Part shown: in pieces, positions 52,318 through 61,499 of the stretch
How the letters are laid out: every line of letters begins with the position of its first letter
Numbering within the stretch: position 1 is the stretch's first letter
From: Chitinophaga sancti
GTDB taxonomy: Bacteria > Bacteroidota > Bacteroidia > Chitinophagales > Chitinophagaceae
DNA: 64,000 nt
Reading direction: 5' to 3'
Assembly: GCF_034424315.1 (NCBI RefSeq)
Contig: NZ_CP139972.1
Coordinates: 7,510,501-7,574,500, forward strand
The notes under the pieces: generated by a model
What the model was told of the DNA's origin: nothing
Databases searched by the model: none
What the model saw: only the letters and a program-made list of their open reading frames with translations
Program-made: the position numbers and the translations under genes

Positions 52318-54581
52318 GAAGGCGGTCTTACCTGGGTGCCCCAGGTACCTGCTTTATCTCCCATTTCCAGCACCAGTTCACCCCCATTTACAATATCCTG
52401 GTGCTCCAGCCATGATTTATCATAATTCAGCCCGTTCAGCTTCACAGACCTGATATAAGTATTCTTCTTAGAAAGATTATGTGCGATGATACTAAAATCC
52501 TTCCCGTTTTCCTGGTGGATCACCGTCCTGGTAAAATAAGGTGCAGTGATGAGGTAATAAGACTGTCCTGCATTTGGAAATAAGCCCATCATATGAAAAT
52601 CCAGCCAGGAAGACATTGCACCGGAATCATCGTTGCCGGGTAAACCAGCTGCAGATGTATTGTAACTGCTGTCTATGATCAGGTGAATCCTCGTAGAACT
52701 CAGGTCTGGTCTGCCTATCCAGTGATACAGGTTCGGCGTGAGGAAGGAAGGCTCATTGCTTACATTGTAGTATTTGTTATTAAAGAAGATGTCCAGCCTT
52801 TTTTTGAAAGCTTCTTCACCACCACTTTTACTGATCAGTGTTTTTACATCATGTGGTACGTACAGGGAATACTCCCATGAACTGGCCTCGTAAAAGAAGG
52901 CACACCACCAGCATACGCAATTCGGGTAGTCTACTGCCAGGGGGTTATATTGAATCTGTTTATAAGGTGCATTCAGTACATTACAGTCAATGGTATCCAC
53001 CCATCTGCCGTTTTGATCCTTTGGCAATATGAATCCATTGGCACCATTGTTTTCATAGGGCCGCCATAAGTTCTGCCAGTTATCGGACTGTTTCAGGAAT
53101 CGTTCGTACAGCCGATCCTGTTGCAGGCCTTTTGCCACGGTGGCGATGCAATAATCGTTATATGCATATTCTACGGTACGTGTACCTGCTCTTGGAAAGC
53201 GGGTGGATACGTAGCCGAGCGTGTTATAATCTGGCAGTCCGCCACGACCTTCTTTTTCTTCATTATCCCCGGGGGGCACATCTGCGTTTTTCAGCATTGC
53301 CTGCAGGCCCTTGTTGTAATCAATGCCCTGTAATCCTTTTACATAGGCATCTGCAATCAATACATCTGCATTGGAGCCACCCTGTGTACGGCCATTGCAA
53401 TTACCACTGCGGGCATCGGGCATATAGTTATCCCTGTGATAGATGTTCAGCAGGGAATTGATAATGTCAACTTCCCTGGAAGGACTAACAAGGGTAATGA
53501 GCGGATTGGAAGAACGGAAAGTATCCCATATGGCATAGAAATCATCATAGTAAGGTTCATTAGAGATCCACAGCGGATTTTCCCCGGTTCTGTCCACTGG
53601 CATGAGCATCGTATGATACAGCCCGGTATAAAACATGATTCGTTGTTCCTTCGTTGCAGAATGATCAATTTCGATCCTGTTTAACAATTTCTCCCATTTC
53701 TGTTGTGTGGTAGCCAGCACCCTGTTAAACTGCCAGTCAGGTATTTCCTGGTCAAGGTTATAGCTGGCTTTTTCTTCGCTGATAAATGAGATACCGATCT
53801 TTACCTGGATCGTATCTCCGCTGGCGGCATCAAAATAGGCAATGGCGCCAGTCTTTTCTCCTGAATCAAACTGTACCTGTTTCCCTGGGAATAACTGTTG
53901 ATCTTTCCAGGTAGAGAAATTGCTAAACGGATGGTCAAATACTGCACTGAAGTATACAGTATAGGCGGCTCCGTTATTGAACCCTCCCCTGATGCGGGTA
54001 TATCCTCTTATTTCATTACTACCAGTTACGCTTACTTCTGATCCTACAAACTGTTGTGCTTCGCGTGCATCGGGGTCTGGCGTAGTGGGTTCTCCGAGGA
54101 AGAAACCTGCATCCAGTTTTATAGCCTTTTTCCCTTTCTGACCGAATATAAAACGATAAAAGGTGGCTCTGTCGGCAGTGGTGAGCGCTGCTTTGATCTT
54201 CCATTTTTCCAGCAGAACGCTGTAATAGGCTGTTTGCGCGATTTCTTCACCCCTGGCAGATTCCTGGTAGATAGCATCAAAATCGCCGGAGAAAGGCATG
54301 ATCTGGATATTCCCATACTTGGGGCCACCACCGGTACCGCTTACATGTGTCTGGCTAAATCCCAGTAGGGGCACCTGTTTATCCACATTGTACCCGCTGT
54401 TGCTATGCCCTTTGCAATCGGGGCCTGGTTTGGCCATCCCGAAAGGGGCAGCGGGGCCTACGAAAATATGCCCCTCGCCACCAGCGCCAATGAATGGATC
54501 TACGGAGGCATATAAAGGTGCCTGCGCGGCTGCGTATTGGGCTAATAGCGCAAGGACAGTGATAGAAATGATTCGTTTCAT
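52311..54581 (-). CDS. GH92-family alpha-mannosidase, exported
   Basis: I start at ATG 54581 (MKRIISITVLALLAQYAAA), which opens a signal peptide and gives 756 residues; the frame extends 56 residues upstream without signal features. GH92 elements are present: VDPFIGAGGEGHIFVGPAAPFGMAKPGPDC, GFSQTHVSGTGG, RTVEYAYNDYCIATVAKGL and GNDDSGAMSSWLDFHMMGLFPNAGQ near the C-terminus. These calcium-dependent enzymes remove alpha-1,2 or related mannose residues. No SusC/SusD is next to it, so it is not part of a classical utilisation locus here. Confidence 0.92.
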   Translation of the reverse strand: MKRIISITVLALLAQYAAAQAPLYASVDPFIGAGGEGHIFVGPAAPFGMAKPGPDCKGHSNSGYNVDKQVPLLGFSQTHVSGTGGGPKYGNIQIMPFSGDFDAIYQESARGEEIAQTAYYSVLLEKWKIKAALTTADRATFYRFIFGQKGKKAIKLDAGFFLGEPTTPDPDAREAQQFVGSEVSVTGSNEIRGYTRIRGGFNNGAAYTVYFSAVFDHPFSNFSTWKDQQLFPGKQVQFDSGEKTGAIAYFDAASGDTIQVKIGISFISEEKASYNLDQEIPDWQFNRVLATTQQKWEKLLNRIEIDHSATKEQRIMFYTGLYHTMLMPVDRTGENPLWISNEPYYDDFYAIWDTFRSSNPLITLVSPSREVDIINSLLNIYHRDNYMPDARSGNCNGRTQGGSNADVLIADAYVKGLQGIDYNKGLQAMLKNADVPPGDNEEKEGRGGLPDYNTLGYVSTRFPRAGTRTVEYAYNDYCIATVAKGLQQDRLYERFLKQSDNWQNLWRPYENNGANGFILPKDQNGRWVDTIDCNVLNAPYKQIQYNPLAVDYPNCVCWWCAFFYEASSWEYSLYVPHDVKTLISKSGGEEAFKKRLDIFFNNKYYNVSNEPSFLTPNLYHWIGRPDLSSTRIHLIIDSSYNTSAAGLPGNDDSGAMSSWLDFHMMGLFPNAGQSYYLITAPYFTRTVIHQENGKDFSIIAHNLSKKNTYIRSVKLNGLNYDKSWLEHQDIVNGGELVLEMGDKAGTWGTQVRPPSK

Positions 54582-54830
54582 AACGTCTGTTTTTTGCCTG
54601 GAAAGGGTGTAAGAATTATGTTCGGCCTTTCCGGGAAGGAACTGATTTACAATATATGGCGGTCTTTTCTTTTTTTCATCGCGGGCTGGGATAAATTTCC
54701 TTTTTTTCGGCTGTTCGGCCTGTTTTAAATCGGGTACCGGGCATACCAAAATCTGCTTCCGGGCTGACGGTAAGCATATTTATTTTCATTATTAAGCGTT
54801 AAGTTGGTCGCTTATAAACATCAAAGAACT

Positions 54831-55385
54831 ATGAAATTATTCTATTATTTATCCCTGTCCATGTTATGTTTTACTGCCTGTAACAGCACTCAGAGCAAAA
54901 CAGCTGTTAAAAAAGATGGTCTTGTCATCACTGACAAACTTTTAGGAACGACTTCCCTGTGCAGTATGGGGGAAGTGATTAAAACACTTGCTCCGGCAAG
55001 GGTTGATACCAGCAGCACAGATTATGAGAAAGGGAAATGGTATTATGTAAAAGCAGTATTTAAAGATAGTTCTTATTTGCTGATGGAGACTTCTGATATT
55101 AAGGCAGGTAAGGTACTGCGTATATCCACCAATTCACCAAAGATAATTACTACGACAGGTTATGCTATTGGCACTACGATAGGAGATCTGTTTGAGAAGA
55201 ATGAGGAAGTGGTGGTGAAGAAAGAGTATAGCAAGATCTTTTTCAAAATAAAGAAGGATAATGTGTCTTTACAGGCTGATGAAAGGTTCTTCCAGGATTT
55301 GCCTGCTGAACTGACCTTTGAGGCGTTTAAGAAATATAGGCAGGTACCTTTGACATTGTTGGTGGTGACACCGGTTTGTCAATAA
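54831..55385 (+). CDS. Hypothetical lipoprotein
   Basis: I start at ATG 54831, giving 184 residues beginning with a lipobox (MLCFTACNSTQSK; cysteine at residue 17). The mature part has a mixed fold without recognisable motif (TDKLLGTTSLCSMGEVIK, KVLRISTNSPKIITTTGYAIGTTIGDLF). It is followed 22 bases later by a nested inverted repeat with a terminator. Function unknown. Confidence 0.7.
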   Translation: MKLFYYLSLSMLCFTACNSTQSKTAVKKDGLVITDKLLGTTSLCSMGEVIKTLAPARVDTSSTDYEKGKWYYVKAVFKDSSYLLMETSDIKAGKVLRISTNSPKIITTTGYAIGTTIGDLFEKNEEVVVKKEYSKIFFKIKKDNVSLQADERFFQDLPAELTFEAFKKYRQVPLTLLVVTPVCQ

Positions 55386-55390
55386 AGATA

Positions 55391-55449
55391 TCCGCTAAAT
55401 TATATTGATGTCCGCTCAAAAGGCGGACATTTTTTTTTATTTTAGCGGA
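55391..55449 (+). terminator. Nested inverted repeat with terminator
   Basis: The inner stem ATGTCCGC with GCGGACAT (55408-55430) is followed by eight or more T. An outer arm TCCGCTAAA (55391-55399) pairs with TTTAGCGGA (55441-55449) beyond the T-run. The motif TCCGC therefore appears twice in each orientation, just 16 bases before the next gene, so the outer pair may also be an operator or an anti-terminator partner. Confidence 0.75.
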
Positions 55450-55465
55450 CAATAAACCCCACATC

Positions 55466-56020
55466 ATGCGTAAACTTATTTATGGCAGTAATATCAGTAT
55501 GGATGGTTGCTGCGATCATACCAAAATCGGTGGCAAAGAAGATATTCTCAACTATTTCAGGGAGTTATTTGAAGAGGTAGACCTGATCATTTACGGTCGG
55601 CAAACGTATGAACTGATGTATCCTTTCTGGCCTGAAGTTGCGCAGAAGGGATCTGACAATGCGGCTGAATATGCTTTTGCGAAAGTGTTTTCAGCTATTG
55701 ATAATATTGTTGTGTCCAGCTCCCTGGAAAGTGTGGAGAATGAGCGAACAAGCATTCTCAGCGATAATATAAAGGAAGAGATCCTCCGGCTGAAACAACA
55801 ACCGGGTAAGGCGATATCCACGGGTGGGGTAACACTGCCTGCGCAGCTGATAGAATGGGACCTGGTGGATGAATTTCATATAGTGGTACACCCGGTGATT
55901 GTTGGTGAGGGGCGCCGTTTATTTTCAGAGATGTCATTGCCGGAAAACAGGAACTTAAAACTGGTCAGCACAACAACGCTGAGCAGTGGTTGCGTGGCCC
56001 TGCGTTATGAAAGAGATTAG
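55466..56020 (+). CDS. DHFR/RibD-like reductase
   Basis: This 184-residue protein has the RibD C-terminal/dihydrofolate-reductase-like pattern: SMDGCCDHTK near the start, LIIYGRQTYELM, AISTGGVTLPAQLIEWDLVDEFHIVVHPVIVGEGRRLF. Such proteins bind NADPH and reduce a small substrate; most relatives of this size are uncharacterised. Its last codon overlaps the convergent DNA-repair gene by four bases. Confidence 0.88.
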   Translation: MRKLIYGSNISMDGCCDHTKIGGKEDILNYFRELFEEVDLIIYGRQTYELMYPFWPEVAQKGSDNAAEYAFAKVFSAIDNIVVSSSLESVENERTSILSDNIKEEILRLKQQPGKAISTGGVTLPAQLIEWDLVDEFHIVVHPVIVGEGRRLFSEMSLPENRNLKLVSTTTLSSGCVALRYERD

Positions 56021-56691
56021 GCATTTAACCGCAAAGGATTGATGGCTGTTAATTCTCTCAGGGCATCGGCGGCTATCCATTTAGCAGCTTTGCTGTCCTG
56101 CAGTAAAATGCGTTCAGCACATGCTATGGCAAGGGGCAGCAGTATTTGGTTGCGCTTACCAATTTGTCGTAAAGCCCAGTTCACTGCTTTTTTTACAAAG
56201 TTGCGATTATCCCAGGCTTCGCGTTCTATAATAGGGAAGAACCGGGAGAAATGACTGTTGGCTGATTTTTTATCGTGTATAGCTAATTCGGCCATCAGTA
56301 CAAAGCCGCAGCGTTTAACAAATTCTGCTTCGTGTTTGCTATACTCCAGTGCTTTTTCCACGGCGTAGGGAGTACGGTCAAAGAGGTTGCCACATGCCTG
56401 GTCGCAGAGATCCCAGCTGCTAAAGTCCTTTGTCCAATTGTCAATTAATTGTGGTGTCACCTGTTTGGGATCTGCTATTAAAGTGGCAAGGATGCGGGCT
56501 TCATGTATGTTTGTATCCCATAGCAAGAGGGCCAGTTCATGGTTCTTTTTAATTATTTTGGCTAGTTTCCTGACTTCGGGGATTTTAACACCCAATGCTT
56601 TTTCATTATCAATTCCGAAGCGTAGCATACCTGCGTGATACTTTGCATCAGCTTTTTCTTTTAGAAGGTCTATAATTTCGGTGACAGGCAT
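56017..56691 (-). CDS. AlkD-like DNA alkylation repair protein
   Basis: I start at ATG 56691 (MPVTEIIDLLKEKADAKYH), giving 224 residues. The HEAT-like repeats of the AlkC/AlkD group are present (LGVKIPEVRKLAKIIKKNHELALLLWDTNIHEARILATLIADPKQV, WTKDFSSWDLCDQACGNLFD). The sequence SSWDLCDQ matches the conserved W-D-x-x-D core of AlkD glycosylases, which remove alkylated purines without base flipping. It is monocistronic. Confidence 0.88.
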   Translation of the reverse strand: MPVTEIIDLLKEKADAKYHAGMLRFGIDNEKALGVKIPEVRKLAKIIKKNHELALLLWDTNIHEARILATLIADPKQVTPQLIDNWTKDFSSWDLCDQACGNLFDRTPYAVEKALEYSKHEAEFVKRCGFVLMAELAIHDKKSANSHFSRFFPIIEREAWDNRNFVKKAVNWALRQIGKRNQILLPLAIACAERILLQDSKAAKWIAADALRELTAINPLRLNA

Positions 56692-56829
56692 TTGCTTAGT
56701 TTTTGTGAAGGTATTTATAAATTTAACACATGGGATTAGATAACAAGTCAATAGATTATTCGCTTAAATTGTCGCATATTGCAGGCCGAACTTAAACCGC
56801 CTTTGGCATTTAATAATACAAGGTATTTA

Positions 56830-57837
56830 ATGAAAGATAAAAAATTATTATCCCTCCTCGTGACAGTGGCGCTGATAGTATTTGTAGCTTTTGTAAGGCT
56901 ACGCGATTCATCAGCAAACAAAACGCCGGATAAACCTAAGAAAACCAGTACAACAAGGTCTTCACACAATAAAAAGAAGTCTTCTCACCATAGTGATTAC
57001 ACGCCACAGGCAACGACTGCTTCCCGGACGATTGTAACTTCATCATCTGACGATTGTAATACACATATAAAGAACACCAGCGATAACAATCACCTGTTAT
57101 TAGGCAATCCATCTGATGCACAGCCTTGCAGGATGCTTGTCAATAATTACCTGATAGACAGAACTTATTATGTGGCGTCTTACAATAGTGAGCGTGGTAC
57201 GCCTAACTGGGTAAGCTGGCACCTGGATGCCAGTGATCTTGGCAGTACTTACAGAACTGATGATTTCAGGGCAGATCCTGAATTACCGGGTAGTTTTTAT
57301 CATGTGGAAGGCAGCGACTATGTGAGTTCCGGTTTTGACCGTGGGCATAATTGTCCATCAGGGGATCGTACGAATAACACTGACGCGAACGAATCTACTT
57401 TCTTGATGAGCAATATGATTCCACAGGCACCGAAGAATAATAAGCGTACATGGGCGGGTTTTGAGGAGTATACAAGGAATACGCTGGTGAGCGCGGGTAA
57501 TGAGTGTTATATTATTATGGGTAGTTATGGTACTGGTGGTACAGGTTCTAAAGGCAGGGTGAAAACGATTGATGAGGGGAAGGTGACAGTGCCTTCACGC
57601 GTCTGGAAAGTGGTGGTGGTGATTCCTGCGGGTGATAATGACCTGGAGCGGTTGAGTAGTGGGGATGTAAAGGTGGTAGCGATCGATACGCCGAATAACA
57701 ACAATACGATTGATAACAGCTGGAGGAAATATATAACATCGGTGAAAGCGATTGAGGATTCAACGGGTTATCACCTGTTAACGAATTTGCCGAAAAGGGT
57801 GCAGATGGCGCTGAAGGCGAAGGTATATGTGCCGTAA
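56830..57837 (+). CDS. DNA/RNA non-specific endonuclease (NUC1/EndA family), exported
   Basis: I start at ATG 56830, giving 335 residues with a signal-type helix (LLSLLVTVALIVFVAFV) and a basic, Ser/Thr/His-rich linker. The nuclease domain carries the DRGH motif with FDRGHNCPSGDR and the NxxxS/N region (ESTFLMSNMIPQAPKNNKRTW). The family cleaves DNA and RNA with Mg2+. An exported nuclease in a Chitinophaga-like organism fits nucleic-acid scavenging. It is followed by a terminator and the repeat array. Confidence 0.92.
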   Translation: MKDKKLLSLLVTVALIVFVAFVRLRDSSANKTPDKPKKTSTTRSSHNKKKSSHHSDYTPQATTASRTIVTSSSDDCNTHIKNTSDNNHLLLGNPSDAQPCRMLVNNYLIDRTYYVASYNSERGTPNWVSWHLDASDLGSTYRTDDFRADPELPGSFYHVEGSDYVSSGFDRGHNCPSGDRTNNTDANESTFLMSNMIPQAPKNNKRTWAGFEEYTRNTLVSAGNECYIIMGSYGTGGTGSKGRVKTIDEGKVTVPSRVWKVVVVIPAGDNDLERLSSGDVKVVAIDTPNNNNTIDNSWRKYITSVKAIEDSTGYHLLTNLPKRVQMALKAKVYVP

Positions 57838-57859
57838 GTAATGCAATTATTATTGGAGA

Positions 57860-57893
57860 GGTCCTGGGTCAATAGATCCGGGGCCTTTTTTTT
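57860..57893 (+). terminator. Terminator after the nuclease gene
   Basis: A G+C-rich stem, GGTCCTGGGTC with GATCCGGGGCC, pairs over 11 positions including three G-T wobbles, with a 4-base loop and eight T after it. Confidence 0.85.
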
Positions 57894-57895
57894 GG

Positions 57896-58243
57896 TGTTT
57901 TATTCCCGTGGGGAAGTTTTTCTTTAGAGTATGTTTTATTGAAATGGTGCTCATCCCATTGGAGAAAGTTCCCCTTTTATGAAGGTTTAATTAAAATGGT
58001 TTCATCCCAGTTAGTGGAGTTTCTCCTTAAAGTATGTTTTATTGAAATGGTTGTCATCCCCGTGGAGGAAGTTCCCCTTTTATGGAGGTTTTATTAAAAT
58101 GGTTTTATCCCAGTTAACGGAGTTTCTCCTTAAAGTATGTTTTATTGAAATGGTTCTCACTCCAGTGGAGGAAGTTCCCCTTTTATGAAGTTTTATTTTA
58201 ATGATAGTTATTCCTTTGGAGAAGGTTGTCTTTTATAAATGTT
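57896..58243. repeat. Tandem array of ~52-bp units with 103-bp higher-order period
   Basis: Seven consecutive units read TTATT(A/G)AAATGGT, a variable CATCCC core, GGA(G)GAAGTT and a CCTTTTATGAAG or CCTTAAAGTATG end. Units begin at about 57896, 57949, 58001, 58052, 58104, 58155 and 58207. Two subtypes alternate (52 and 51 bases), so 57949-58051 and 58052-58154 form two 103-base blocks with about 10 differences. The last unit is truncated. There are no spacers, so it is not CRISPR. It resembles the single copies at 4975 and 52262. Confidence 0.9.
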
Positions 58244-58317
58244 TATTGTGTTGATAACTAGTTGTTTGTGATTTTGTTCCCTAAATTATATTGGCTGATA
58301 AGTACATTATCCCTAAC

Positions 58318-58337
58318 TTAGTAGTCACGACTACTAA
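58318..58337. promoter_or_regulatory. Inverted-repeat operator candidate before the VOC gene
   Basis: TTAGTAGTC and GACTACTAA form a perfect 9-base inverted repeat with a 2-base centre, 10 bases ahead of the VOC start. Sites of this size and spacing are bound by MarR- and HxlR-type dimers. A MarR-type gene lies 600 bases downstream. Confidence 0.6.
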
Positions 58338-58347
58338 ATTTAAAATA

Positions 58348-58719
58348 ATGACAAATCCAACGCAACTTAGTTTTGTTTCGCTTCAGGTATCGGATCTTGA
58401 AGTCTCGGGGAAATTTTATACTGACATTCTGGGTTTTAAGCCAGTTTTGAAATCGCCGCCTGATGCGATCGTATTTGAGCAGAAGAACGGGGCCGCTTTT
58501 GCCATCAGGAAGCCAATGATTGAATTGACTAAAGCCAATCTGCTGGGTTGGGGAGTGGCGGTATGGTTTGGCATAGGGAACCTGGATACATTCCTGGAAA
58601 AGAACAGGGATAAAATATCTATTGTTAAGGATATTCATCCAACGCCGTTTGGAAGGATCCTGGTGATTGCTGATCCTGATGGTTATTCAATTACCTTACA
58701 GGAAACAAAGGAAGACTGA
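58348..58719 (+). CDS. VOC-family (glyoxalase/bleomycin resistance-like) protein
   Basis: I start at ATG 58348 (MTNPTQLSFVSLQVSD), giving 123 residues. The VOC pattern is clear: SLQVSDLEVSGKFYTDILGFKPV at the start and VIADPDGYSITLQE at the end, with the acidic residue placed as a metal ligand. These dimers act as lyases, dioxygenases or resistance proteins binding toxic compounds. The palindrome just before it points to regulation by a compound-responsive repressor. Confidence 0.85.
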   Translation: MTNPTQLSFVSLQVSDLEVSGKFYTDILGFKPVLKSPPDAIVFEQKNGAAFAIRKPMIELTKANLLGWGVAVWFGIGNLDTFLEKNRDKISIVKDIHPTPFGRILVIADPDGYSITLQETKED

Positions 58720-58940
58720 TAGAGGGGAGATACCAGGTGGTGGTCACTTCGCGTGATCACCACCCTGAAGGGGCAGGGAAGGGGTGGTGCGGGAACGTTC
58801 AGGAGGTGGAAATCAGGCCATTGATAGATTGCCTGGAATTTATTGTGAATAAAGATAAATGGGGTTATATATTTAGAATGTTTTTTTTGAGATCAACCCG
58901 GATGATGTTGATTTGATCGGATCACAAACGCAAAAATAAG

Positions 58941-59393
58941 ATGGATACAAAAGATCAGGTATTCTCCTATATAGAACCGGAGGAAAATAGCGGGTACCTG
59001 CTTTGGCAGGTGACGATGCAATGGCAGTTGGACATGAACAGGGCACTTAGCAGGGTGGGGCTTACGCTTACGCAGTTTTCATTGATGGCGGGGCTATATT
59101 GGTTGAGTCAGAAGAAGGAGGGGGTTACCCAGCAGCAACTGGCGGATTACGCGAATACTGATAAGATGATGACGTCCAAAGTATTGGCGGTGTTGGAGAC
59201 AAAAGGAATAGTAGAAAGGGTAAAGGATCCGGGGGATAGTCGTGCGAAGCAGCTGAGAATTACAGATAATGGGGTAGCGGCATTAAGAGAGGCGTATCGT
59301 ATCGTTAAGCAGGTGGATGATGTGTTTTTTAAGGAAGTGGAGAAGGATAAGGCAAGTTTTGATGAGTTATTGATGAGGTTAATAAAGCGGTGA
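58941..59393 (+). CDS. MarR-family transcriptional regulator
   Basis: This 150-residue protein has the MarR winged helix (GLTLTQFSLMAGLYWLSQKKEGVTQQQLADYANTDKMMTSKVLAVLETKGIVERV, then the wing PGDSRAKQLRIT). It ends with a helical dimer segment. It could act on the palindrome ahead of the VOC gene. The gene lies 221 bases after the VOC gene and shares its direction. Confidence 0.92.
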   Translation: MDTKDQVFSYIEPEENSGYLLWQVTMQWQLDMNRALSRVGLTLTQFSLMAGLYWLSQKKEGVTQQQLADYANTDKMMTSKVLAVLETKGIVERVKDPGDSRAKQLRITDNGVAALREAYRIVKQVDDVFFKEVEKDKASFDELLMRLIKR

Positions 59394-59458
59394 GTGCTAA
59401 CTGCTGCAGCTAACTCATTCAAAAAGTCTTTGCACATTTAGCCCCTAATGAACGCAAT

Positions 59459-60334
59459 ATGTTTACAGTATACAACATTGAAGATTTCCCTTCTGATCGC
59501 GTGGTGAAAGGGCAGTTCATGATGGAGCGTTTTGAGGATTTACAACGGCCGCCAAATTTGAAGTGGCCGCACAAGCATAATTTCTACGAGATCTTATGGC
59601 TCACATCGGGTAAATCAACTAATGTGATTGATTATCACCAAACGATCGTACAGCCTTATACGTTATTTTTTATCTCACCGGGGCAACTACACCTGATGTC
59701 CCGGGCTGATAAAGTAAAGGGATATAGCATCACCTTTACGGAAGAATTTTTGCTGCTTACAGCTAATAATAAGGAGAGATTACTGGCACTTAGTTTTCTC
59801 GATAACAGTTATACCGCACCGTACTTAAAATTGAATGCTACTACCCGCGGTGAATTAGAAGGGGTATTGCAAATGCTGGAAGCGGAAGTGTTGCTTGCAG
59901 AAAAATCAGCTGTCATTATTGGGCATTTGTTGTTCACTTTGCTGAATAAAATACAGAGGATAATTGATGGGAAGAAGACAACTACCGATCATTCAAACAT
60001 TATCCGGTTTAAGAAATTTAGACACCTTATAGAGGAAAACTATAAGACGGAGAAAACCCTGGCATTCTATGCTGGGCATTTGGCGTTTACGCCTCATCGC
60101 TTGAATGAAATCTGTAAAGAGGTATCTGGCAATACTGCCGGTGAAATAATCAGGGAGCGATTATTGCTGGAAGCAAAGCGCTTACTAATACACAGTGACC
60201 TAACTGTTGGAGAAATTGCTAACGAACTGGGTTATGAAGACATTTCATATTTTTCACGTCAGTTCAGGGAAAAGGAGTCGGTAACGCCTTCACAGTATAG
60301 AAAATCGATGTATCAAAAGTACCAAAATCTATAA
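59459..60334 (+). CDS. AraC-family transcriptional regulator
   Basis: This 291-residue protein has a cupin-type sensor domain (LKWPHKHNFYEILWLTSGKSTNVIDYH, then LFFISPGQLHLMSR) and a C-terminal AraC helix-turn-helix pair (EKTLAFYAGHLAFTPHRLNEICKEV, LTVGEIANELGYEDISYFSRQFRE). It lies 28 bases before the short-chain dehydrogenase gene, so it may control it. Confidence 0.92.
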   Translation: MFTVYNIEDFPSDRVVKGQFMMERFEDLQRPPNLKWPHKHNFYEILWLTSGKSTNVIDYHQTIVQPYTLFFISPGQLHLMSRADKVKGYSITFTEEFLLLTANNKERLLALSFLDNSYTAPYLKLNATTRGELEGVLQMLEAEVLLAEKSAVIIGHLLFTLLNKIQRIIDGKKTTTDHSNIIRFKKFRHLIEENYKTEKTLAFYAGHLAFTPHRLNEICKEVSGNTAGEIIRERLLLEAKRLLIHSDLTVGEIANELGYEDISYFSRQFREKESVTPSQYRKSMYQKYQNL

Positions 60335-60386
60335 ATATTCTCCTAACAGCGATGGCATTATTGTGCTGAAATTTGTGTTTCTTAAA

Positions 60387-61136
60387 ATGGAAATTATGGA
60401 ACAAAAGCCTTTAGCACAAAAAGTTGCATTGGTAACCGGGGCATCGGGCGGGCTTGGGAGAGCAATTGCTTTTCAGCTGGCAGATGCTGGTGCAACCCTT
60501 ATTGTCAATTATAACAGTAATAAAACGTTAGCAGATGAGGTAGTTCAAAGAATTGCCACAAAAGGTGGGTCGGCTTATGCGATTCAGGGAGATGTATCAC
60601 GGGAGGAGCAGGTAAAAGCCTTGTTTGAAAAGATCAATGAGCGGGTGGGAACGGTAGATATTTTGGTAAATAATGCGGGGATTAATCCGCCTAAGACTTT
60701 ACAGGAAATCACCTTGCAGGATTTTCAGCAGTCATTGGATGTGAACCTGACATCGTCATTTTTGACGACGCAGCAGGCAATACCGGGTATGATAGCAAAG
60801 CAGTATGGGCGTATCATCAATATTTCTTCAGTAGCAGCGCAGTTAGGAGGTGTAATAGGGCCACACTATGCGGCTGCTAAGGCGGGGATGTTGGGCCTGA
60901 CACATTCTTATGCTGCACTGCTGGCTAAGTATACCAATATTACGGCAAATGCAATTGCGCCGGCATTGATTGAAACGGATATGCTTAGGGATAACCCTAA
61001 TATCCGACCAACGTTAATACCTATTGGCAGATTTGGGCAGCCTGATGAAGTGGCTGCAGTGGTATTGTTGCTTGCGCAAAATGGTTATATCACCGGGCAG
61101 ACTATTAATGTGAATGGTGGTTGGTATATGAGTTGA
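60387..61136 (+). CDS. Short-chain dehydrogenase/reductase, FabG-like
   Basis: Start options are ATG 60387 or 60396; I use 60387, giving 249 residues. The classical SDR motifs are present: VALVTGASGGLGRAIAF (TGxxxGxG), DILVNNAGINPP (NNAG), INISSVAAQ with the catalytic Ser, and GPHYAAAKAG with Tyr-x3-Lys. It reduces 3-ketoacyl or another carbonyl substrate with NAD(P)H. It directly follows an AraC regulator. Confidence 0.93.
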   Translation: MEIMEQKPLAQKVALVTGASGGLGRAIAFQLADAGATLIVNYNSNKTLADEVVQRIATKGGSAYAIQGDVSREEQVKALFEKINERVGTVDILVNNAGINPPKTLQEITLQDFQQSLDVNLTSSFLTTQQAIPGMIAKQYGRIINISSVAAQLGGVIGPHYAAAKAGMLGLTHSYAALLAKYTNITANAIAPALIETDMLRDNPNIRPTLIPIGRFGQPDEVAAVVLLLAQNGYITGQTINVNGGWYMS

Positions 61137-61499
61137 TTAGAAAAGACGTTTATTAGGTATACACATACAGATGCTTCGCGGGGTAGGAGAGTACATGCCG
61201 GTAAGTGCTTGCGGATGTGCACCTACTGTATTTATTCCGGGACAGAAATTACAGATGCCTTTTTTAAATTGGAGTTGATAATCAGATAGTTTGTTCAGTG
61301 TGCTGCTTTATCTGGTTTTTATTGGAACAAGCTGGTGTGCAGGCTGTTAAGCAAATCCTGGTACGGGAGTTTGTAAAACTAAGCGGGAGTTGGTATTTTT
61401 ACAACTTCGGGGATTAAATGAATAGCAAAAGTAAAACACCAGCCGCTACTATTTAGTCTGCCTGCAAAGCACTTGTTTAATTCCTTTTAACTAAATCTT
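61137..61499. other. Intergenic region, no feature recognised
   Basis: These 363 bases between the SDR and the small secreted protein hold no gene, strong hairpin or repeat that I can support. A short stretch (ATGCTTCGCGGGGT) resembles the loop of the terminator at 52154-52258, but only over a dozen bases. Confidence 0.45.

Noticed and set aside
57896..58243. Possible CRISPR array
   Set aside because: Units are directly contiguous with no unique spacers, subtypes alternate, and no cas genes are in the window.
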